Positions 57,110 to 64,000 of a DNA stretch of 64,000 nucleotides are shown here, in pieces. The stretch comes from Engraulis encrasicolus (lineage: Eukaryota; Chordata; Actinopteri; Clupeiformes; Engraulidae), in assembly GCF_034702125.1 (NCBI RefSeq), contig NC_085860.1, positions 16,998,664-17,062,663 of the forward strand, read 5' to 3'. Both the position numbers and the translations under genes were made by a program. The notes under the pieces were generated by a model, which saw only the letters and a program-made list of their open reading frames with translations, was not told the DNA's origin and made no database searches. Within the stretch, counting starts at the first letter, position 1. Each line of letters starts with the position of its first letter.

Positions 57110-58640
57110 ATTCAACCCTTTCAACTTTACGGCCAAGGCTACATACACAAAGGTCTTGGCTTTTCAGAAATGCACAAGGCCAATCTCCCCATTTTCAATT
57201 TTTTTCAGAAATCAGGTTTTTCTCCAATCATACCTTGTTTTTTGTCAACACCGTCAGACACAATTAAAAGCAATAAAAAGTGTATTGATTTGGTTGCATA
57301 TGTATCTGGAGTTTTTAAATGATTGTGTGTGTTTTTTGGTTCACACATACGCCTTTAAATGTTGAAAATTCACTTTCATTCTATTTTAATACTGCTTCAT
57401 GTGTTCTAATTTAAAAATATGTGCTGTCAGACAATGCTTACTTAATGCCTAAATAGATCAAACATTTTTTTGTAATTTCACAAATATTCGTGCAGGCTTA
57501 AATTTGCTATTACTTAAATAATTCAACAACTCCAAAGGAAAATTTTGTAAGCACATTCATTTAAAATGTCCAAAACTCCTTCTTACGGTGGTGACTTAAG
57601 AACTGACGGTGGTGACAGTAATCTGAAGGTGGTGAAAGTGACCTAATTATTACCTACATTTAGCAAAATAAATAGCCCTCTTAAGTCAATGACATCTAGC
57701 ATAAACACTTTATTTTTGTGTGTGCACAGTATGTTTGTGCATGTGTTTTTTCTTCATTTGTTAGATACTCTAGGAAGTAGGCCTAGATTATTGAAAATGT
57801 GGCATAAACAGGTTTTAAGTTGTTCAAATCCAAAATATAGAGGTGTATTATCATAGGTGAACGTCTTGGCTGTGCAGTGAATGTATTGGCCAAGCTCCCC
57901 ATGTTTTACATTTTTCATAAAATGGGCTCTTTCTTGGTTTTGTCACCAGCGTCAGACAGAATTAGAAGTAAAAAAAATAAGTTTACTGTATTTAAGTGAA
58001 TTACTTTTACAATTCAACATAATTGTAGATACTTATTGGAAGCATATTCTTAAAACTTGTCAAAAACATGTAAAACACATGCTTTTTTGTGAACAACATC
58101 AGATGTCACCACCGTCAGGTTTTGTGACAAAAAACCCTCCAAATGCACCTCAGTGGAGGCTGGAGTATAAGTTTGGGTCACAATTATTACTAACGTGTCT
58201 GGTAATGTTTCATTAACCAGCACAATTTAGTAAAATATGGAACAAGATGATGAGCGGAACAAAATCTGACGGTGGTGACATCTGACGGTGTGAGACAAAA
58301 AAACACTCTTTTACATATTGTGCATTTTTTGCTCACATTAGCCACTTCGTTTTCGCTCTGTTTCTTAGGGGCTTCATGCCGCTTCTGAAAAAGTATATAT
58401 AATTAACATTAATGTAACACAATACTATTAAAACCCCCGACGGTGTTGACAGTTTATGGTTGGGACAGTACCAGTGTCCAAACAAATTATCAAATTGAGG
58501 AGAAATTAGTAAACTTACAGGAGCTTCAGTGATGGTGAAGTATTCAGTAGAGCTAAAGGTTTGAAAAGTAATGACAATGACCTTGCGCATACCTGATTTT
58601 ATTGTCTTTTTAAAAAAATCTGACGGTGGTGACTAATATG
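57110..58640. repeat. Cluster of CTGACGGTGGTGACA motifs in AT-rich DNA
   Basis: The motif or close variants occur on the plus strand at about 57,581, 57,603, 57,623, 58,266, 58,282, 58,435 and 58,620, and inverted at about 57,242, 57,941 and 58,104. Two units (57,130-57,270 and 57,860-57,985) also align with each other (GTCTTGGCT...GGCCAA.CTCCCCAT...GTCAGACA). No conserved frame explains the motif. Confidence 0.7.
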
Positions 58641-58992
58641 CTGGACACACTTTGAGCAATCAGAAAATAGTAGTAAATATTGCTTTACACGCACTATGTG
58701 CATATCTGCAGAACCACTTCAATATGGACTTTCACATCATGGTGATATTATTCAATAATATCAGCGATTTTTACATTTTAAGTCAATTGAAATGATGATG
58801 TCTGTCCTTGGGACAGCTGTTTTTACAGGGTGTGGGCAGGTTTATAGCCATGAAAAGTAATAAAATTACACTTAAATATTTCAAACGACTGTACATTTGT
58901 GTAACAGACCCCTGGGTCTTTACCTGGATTAATTTTGTTCATGAAAATGTAGTTTATTTTCCACAGAATTGGCAGTTTATTGCTGAAACATA

Positions 58993-59022
58993 TTTTAGCC
59001 ACTTTCTCAAGAATCAGTGATA
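58993..59022. repeat. 30-bp exact inverted match to 54,801-54,830
   Basis: TTTTAGCCACTTTCTCAAGA and its continuation to 59,022 are the exact reverse complement of 54,801-54,830. Sequence beyond the 30 bp diverges. Confidence 0.85.
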
Positions 59023-59536
59023 TACACAACAAGTGAGCCCACTTACCCCCAAACTTGTAACTTTTTGCCATCAAATCTGATGGCTTCGGGTAGCATGCAC
59101 GTGTTCATTAATTAATTCATTCATTCACTCTTTTTGTCCCTCTAAAAGTTGGAGGCACTACAGAAACTGTTGTTATACCATACATGAAATTGGCTTTATA
59201 TACCCTAAAACTAACTGCAGCTAAAGCAAATCTTGTTTGTTTCATCTAAAATCCATTGTGGTGTACAAAGCCAAATAGATGAAAATCGTACTTATGGACC
59301 TGATTGTATGTTGTTGTGTATGATCTTAAGCCTTAACAAAGACTTCATGTGGCTGTCACACATGATACACAATATTGTTTAAGTCTAAATTGTGATGGGC
59401 TTTCCAATGAAATTCCCCAACACCATGACAACACACTAATATAATCACACGCACAAAACCGTGCTATCAGAGAGGATTTTGATTAGATGTACTACAGATA
59501 TAATCTTTCAGGGAGAAACTGAGACTTTCAAGCCTT

Positions 59537-59733
59537 CTAGTATTTTTGCCCAAGTTTGAGGCATTTTTCAATTGCAGCGTCGTTTGTTGAACATTGAAGT
59601 AGTTCCATATCTCTACTGATCAGGAAATCCACAATGTCTACCTTCAGTTCTTCAGTAAATGCCTTGCTGTCTGGGATGTGTTTTTCGGAATTATGGGTTC
59701 TGTGCAGCATCACCAGGATGCAAGGCTTTGTGT
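59537..59733 (-). CDS. Candidate last exon of a fish gene, family uncertain
   Basis: After a CTCTTCAACAG acceptor (minus strand) the frame reads TKPCILVMLHRTHNSEKHIP, then DSKAFTEELKVDIVDFLISR and ECLKLGQKY-like sequence (AIEKCLKLGQKY), ending TAG. The composition is protein-like and uninterrupted for 65 codons. The order KPxILVxLHxT...VPDS...VDxL...LLxCxxNxxAI resembles the C-terminal domain of an uncharacterised multicopy fish protein family, recalled from general knowledge and not verified. No second exon was recognised upstream, so it may be an isolated relic. Confidence 0.45.
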
Positions 59734-59972
59734 CTGTTGAAGAGCAAAAGTAGAATGTCAGTATTTTTTTCAAATCCAATATTTTACACAAATGGACATT
59801 TTTTAAGTTAAAAAAATGGTTCACCTTTCATCTTACGTAAAGAGAGCTGGTAATACTTTATAATACAGACTCCCTTGTTAAGCATTAGTTATGCATTTGT
59901 TAAGCATTATTAAAACCTTAGATAACCCTTTGTAGAACATTTGATTAAATTAACCATTTAGATTAACCATAA

Positions 59973-60364
59973 CAACCCACCGATAAAGACACACCCACCG
60001 ATAACGACAACCCCACAGATAGAGACATTCCAATAGAGCAAGAACATGAGGAGAATGAAAGTCTACAAGTAGTGGAACCTGAGGAACAACATGATGAAAC
60101 GACTGAAACCACAAGTATTCACGAAAACACAAACCCTGATGAACCCCTCAGGAGATCTGAGCGCAATCGTCAACCCCCACAACGGCTTGACTATGCAGAA
60201 TTAGGAAATCCTTTGGCCAAGGCAATGAGATCCTTCTTTCAAGGCTTGTCCACCTGTACAATCCACTACCCCATCCCCAGTGATTGCTGTGTAGATGTCC
60301 ACCTTGCACAGGGACGTGCAAAGGTTCAGGAGGGGAGGATGAAACCCGGAGTTCAAAAGACATG

Positions 60365-60365
<1 letters not shown>
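59973..60365 (+). pseudogene. Ty3/gypsy retrotransposon pol C-terminus
   Basis: An open frame without an ATG reads through an acidic linker (EQEHEENESLQVVEPEEQHD) to EPLRRSERNRQPPQRLDYAE, then LGNPLAKAMRSFFQGLS, ending TGA. The RRSxRxRxPPxRLxYxxLGxPL pattern is the tail after the integrase of fish Ty3/gypsy elements. The 5' part of pol is absent: a stop lies just upstream at about 59,970 and the flank is unrelated. A (CA)n tract and a possible LTR or 3' region (to about 61,320) follow. Confidence 0.65.

Positions 60366-60366
<1 letters not shown>

Positions 60367-60443
<77 letters not shown>
60367..60443. repeat. (CA)n microsatellite
   Basis: About 38 CA units immediately downstream of the gypsy pol tail. 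Confidence 0.98.
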
Positions 60444-60445
<2 letters not shown>

Positions 60446-60559
60446 ACACAGTGTAAACAACACAGTTCACGACCTACACACCATCCACTCGCATCCACTA
60501 CATACTATGCAAGATACACGAAACAGAGTGACCCCTGTTCTATCAGTATTCCCCATGAA

Positions 60560-61330
60560 ATATGACAACAGCTACACATACACGCAAAATTTACTGCAGC
60601 CAATCAGATGTCACGCAAGCCCTAAGAACGCGAGCTGATGTGATGAAACCGAGGCGCAAGGATTGTTTCAGTCTCTTTGACAACCATCATCTGAGCCAGC
60701 CACTTGCTGTTTGAAAACGTTATCAACATCACAAACAACATCAACTTCTTTGAGCATCAACTTTTCACCATCGTAATTATCACACATCACCATCTTCAGG
60801 AGCGAAGGCTAACCCCCGAGAACTGCCAGGCATCACCATTCACTGCTGTGTCTATCACTGTACTCACCGGATTCATCCCCTTGAGCACATCATTAGGAGC
60901 AACGGTCAGGTTTTTTTGGACGGATCAAAACAAAAGAAGACGACTGGGCCAGGACTTCACCTGGTCAAGGACACTGATGGCGAGCCTTTCCCAGAGCGAC
61001 CACAGATACCCTTAAGTACCCTACCAAGGAACTTTTCCCCCCCTTTTTCCACTTTCTTACCATTTTTATTTTGTTTAAGTCCCGGGGACCATTGTTTATT
61101 TTAAGTGTGCACACTGTTTTATTTTATTTGGGTTTTTATACATTTCTAACAATTTGTAAACAATATACAAGTTTTTTCACTCAAAAAGGATTTATCTTGT
61201 CTGACTCATTATTGCTGCTTAACACTCGCTCCTCTCTCTTACTTAGATCTTCTGATCCAGGTCCTAGTGTTATTGTTAATTATTTTAATTGTAATTCACT
61301 TTCTTAAAGGAAAGCCCGGTTACAACAGTT
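60560..61330 (+). other. Possible gypsy 3' region or LTR
   Basis: It follows the pol tail and contains many CATCATCACC-type words and a T-rich segment. With only one copy in the window, LTR borders cannot be fixed. Confidence 0.35.
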
Positions 61331-64000
61331 TATTTAAATTTAATAATGATCATCTCTTTATTATTTCCCATTACTTAATCATTAACATACACTGTTGATG
61401 GTTTTTGATACTGATACACAGGGGCGATTTTAGCTTATGATCTTTAGGTGGGCCTGGCCCCTGGTGCTGACAGTGGTACCTGACAGAAGTACCTGACAGA
61501 GTAAGCGTTCCATTTCTATTTCAGATTTGAGATTTTGTTTTCAAAAGGCTTTCAATTTTAAATAACAGTTCACTCAATGAAGGACTACCCATAAGTCATG
61601 ACATTACATTTCCAACACAAAATCTAACTTACATTACCTATATAGGTAATCCTTGTGATTGGTAGCCTACTGTGTGTCATATATGCACCCTAATGGTTGG
61701 CATAGTTCTTATGTGATTGAGAGGAAAGAAAAAAGAGAGAGGAAAATATTATAATAAAGTATAGGAAGTATTATACAGAGAAGATACAAAGCCAGATGAA
61801 AATGAAGCTTTTTTTGTCAGAACATGATAGCCTAGGCCTACTGTTAGGGCTGCTCTACAGGTACAGTAATTTGAACAGGAAGCTTGTTTCATCATTTTGC
61901 AGCATAATGGCTAAATGCCATTTCACCTTGTAAGGATTTTACCCTTGGCACAACAAGTAGAGAAGACACTGAAGACCTAAGACTCCTAATTGGATGGTAT
62001 TACTGTAGCATATCGATATATTTAGGGCTAGGCCATTGAGTGGCCATTTTCACTGTCATGTGCGCTCCTTGCACCGCAAATCACAGTTCAATCGGTAGCT
62101 CAATAGATAAATAGCCTATTCATCGTGGGTTTTTAAAATCTGACATCTCCTTCTCAAGCAAACATAAAAATAAATAACAATTAAAACATCCCCTGCCCAA
62201 AGTCATGCCGATTATGGGAATCTCGCAACAAGGTGCGCGCTCCCTGTCACTAAATGGACAGTAGAAACGGCACGGGCACCAAAGTCACTCCTGCTCATTC
62301 TGAGCCAGTATGTTCCAATAATAGCAAAGTAAGGTTCAACCTTCACACTTCCCAATCATTAAAATCAGTAGGCTAAGTGAGAAGTTGGAGAGCCCGCATT
62401 CTCACATCACAATTAGGCCTACAGCATCACCAAAATATGGATAAACCTCATTTGGGCGATGGCGAACCTCGACTATCAATGTAGGCCTAATGGTCACTCG
62501 CAGTGTAATTTTAAGCCGAGATTTGCCTGTTGTTCGCTATTCCAACGCAATTGCTGAAGCATGTTTCATTCCCTCGAGTCACAACTTCTAAACGCTGCCA
62601 GGCAGATATATACTGTTGACTGTCCTGATTGTAGCGTAGGCTATTAGTAACAACCCCTATTTAGCACTATGTCCTCATCATTTGTCCTCTGCTTTTTTCT
62701 GATATGTTTGCAAAGAAATGGCATGGTTTCCACAGTAGGTTGATACGCATTGTATTCCATCCGTATTTTGACTCCAACAGAGAGCCCCATAACACCGGCG
62801 AAAGTAACATTGTGCGTCGCAAGGCACCACCTCACAAGATCTTAGCCACCGCTACCTATGTTAAGCATATTTCACGGATATCCACAACCTAATAGTGGAC
62901 GTTTTTAATGGTCTTTCATTGCAACACTTTTTTTTTAACCAACGCTTACAAAACTAGAAATGCATTCAGAGAACGCAGACCTCCGCCAAGGAAGTTCAGT
63001 TCGTTTTGGACATAAGTGGAATCATGATGTGGTTTCATGCATTTAGGCCTATACATAGCATTTGTGTTCAGGTAATTGAACCGTCAAGTCGTAACCAAAT
63101 TATAGTTCTATCTGTCTCTTTTATCATTTTCATGTCCTCTAGCTGTGGTCTGTTTAGTTCTGTTCACCTTTGATTGTTTTATTGGCAAAGTGATTGTTCA
63201 TGCTATAGGCCTAGCCTATGCCTTCTGTGATTTGCAAATGCACTTAAGCCTTGAAGCTCATTGCTACATATTAGTCACATTGTTGATGATTGGCAGCATG
63301 CTTTTCATTAGGCTACCATCTAAAACAAAATACAAATTAAAAAGCAGAATTTTCATTGGCCAACACCCGTAGTAGACCTACATATTCTACAGTAGTACAG
63401 CGGTCCCCAACGCGCAGTAATAGGCCTATTATATTATATTATATATAGGCCTTTTTTTGCAATAACAAGACACAAACTGTGGCTACTTTGAGCTGTTCAC
63501 TTAATTATTGAATCAGAATGAAATGTGCAAGAATCCCCTTATCCAGTGGCAGTGCATGGATGGTTGTGGAGTGTCAGTTATTGTTTTGGGCTATTTCGTA
63601 AGGCTAAACAAACTTTTGAGAGGTAAATCCACTTCTATAATTTCTAGCTGTTGCAATATCGTTGCAATATCGACACCAACGTTGTGGTGCAAACGCAATT
63701 GCTTAGCGAGAGACATGTCGACTCGACTGGCGGAATCATTGCCTACCCCGACACTAGTTGTTGGAGAAGTTCCTCCTACCTGTGAATAGCCTATATGTCT
63801 TGGCGCTGTGGGCAGTTGACCCGAGCCTGATCTCTATTGAAAATCACTGTTCGCCGCATCTCCAGCGTTCATTCGTTATGAAGTCTAGGAACTAGTCTAT
63901 GGAATGTTTGTAGTGCTGATGGCTTCAGTGCGCGGGGATTGGGGAAGCAGGAAATCACGGTGGACTAACGCAATTCGCACGCGCCTTTCTTTGAGCTTCA
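61331..64000. other. No gene recognised
   Basis: TAGGCCTA words recur (for example 61,831, 63,421 and 63,445). Frames of up to 93 codons have no splice or family support. Confidence 0.45.

Overview
This window looks like repeat-dense, gene-poor chromosomal DNA from a ray-finned fish (teleost). The evidence is the repeat content: Tc1-like transposons, many non-autonomous hAT elements with 8-bp target-site duplications (TSDs), L2/CR1-type LINE reverse transcriptase fragments, a tRNA-derived SINE, a Ty3/gypsy pol tail, long CA tracts and the recurring word TAGGCCTA. No bacterial operons, CRISPR arrays or phage genes are present. No complete host protein-coding gene is visible. I could not assign a species.

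Region 1 (1,140-14,300) is an array of broken lens-aquaporin (mip/AQP0-like) exons on the minus strand. Three exon-2, three exon-3 and two exon-4 remnants can be read. The exon-2 copies share a 2-nt frame loss and the two exon-4 copies share a stop codon, so the array appears to have amplified after inactivation. Its introns carry a LINE, Tc1 ends, a SINE and two hAT elements with clear TSDs.

Region 2 (14,300-28,100) holds an inverted low-similarity pair, a tandem duplication with a later MITE insertion (17,063-18,717), a family of foldback elements built on a 16-bp repeat (19,440-21,690), a tandem 123-bp unit, and decayed LINE, Tc1 and hAT pieces. One candidate exon lies at 22,243-22,372.

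Region 3 (27,729-37,546) may be one large composite hAT. It contains a 4.8-kb inverted-repeat structure with arms of about 0.87 kb, a three-exon coding remnant with consistent GT/AG borders, and a second hAT with its own nested MITE. A separate Tc1-like element follows.

Region 4 (38,460-48,000) shows insertions nested several deep, a 1-kb direct duplication, and two inverted arms 8 kb apart.

Region 5 (48,000-64,000) contains a second copy of the 9.0-9.8 kb segment that records a clean hAT insertion against its empty partner, a 1,577-bp near-complete palindrome with an 8-bp TSD, a cluster of CTGACGGTGGTGACA motifs, one candidate host exon (59,537-59,733) and a gypsy pol tail.

The most useful content is a record of insertions that can be dated against each other, because several filled sites have an empty paralogous site in the same window. 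The least explained items are the small hairpins resembling the hammerhead ribozyme core, the 16-bp foldback family and the CTGACGGTGGTGACA cluster. All identities and percentages are by eye.
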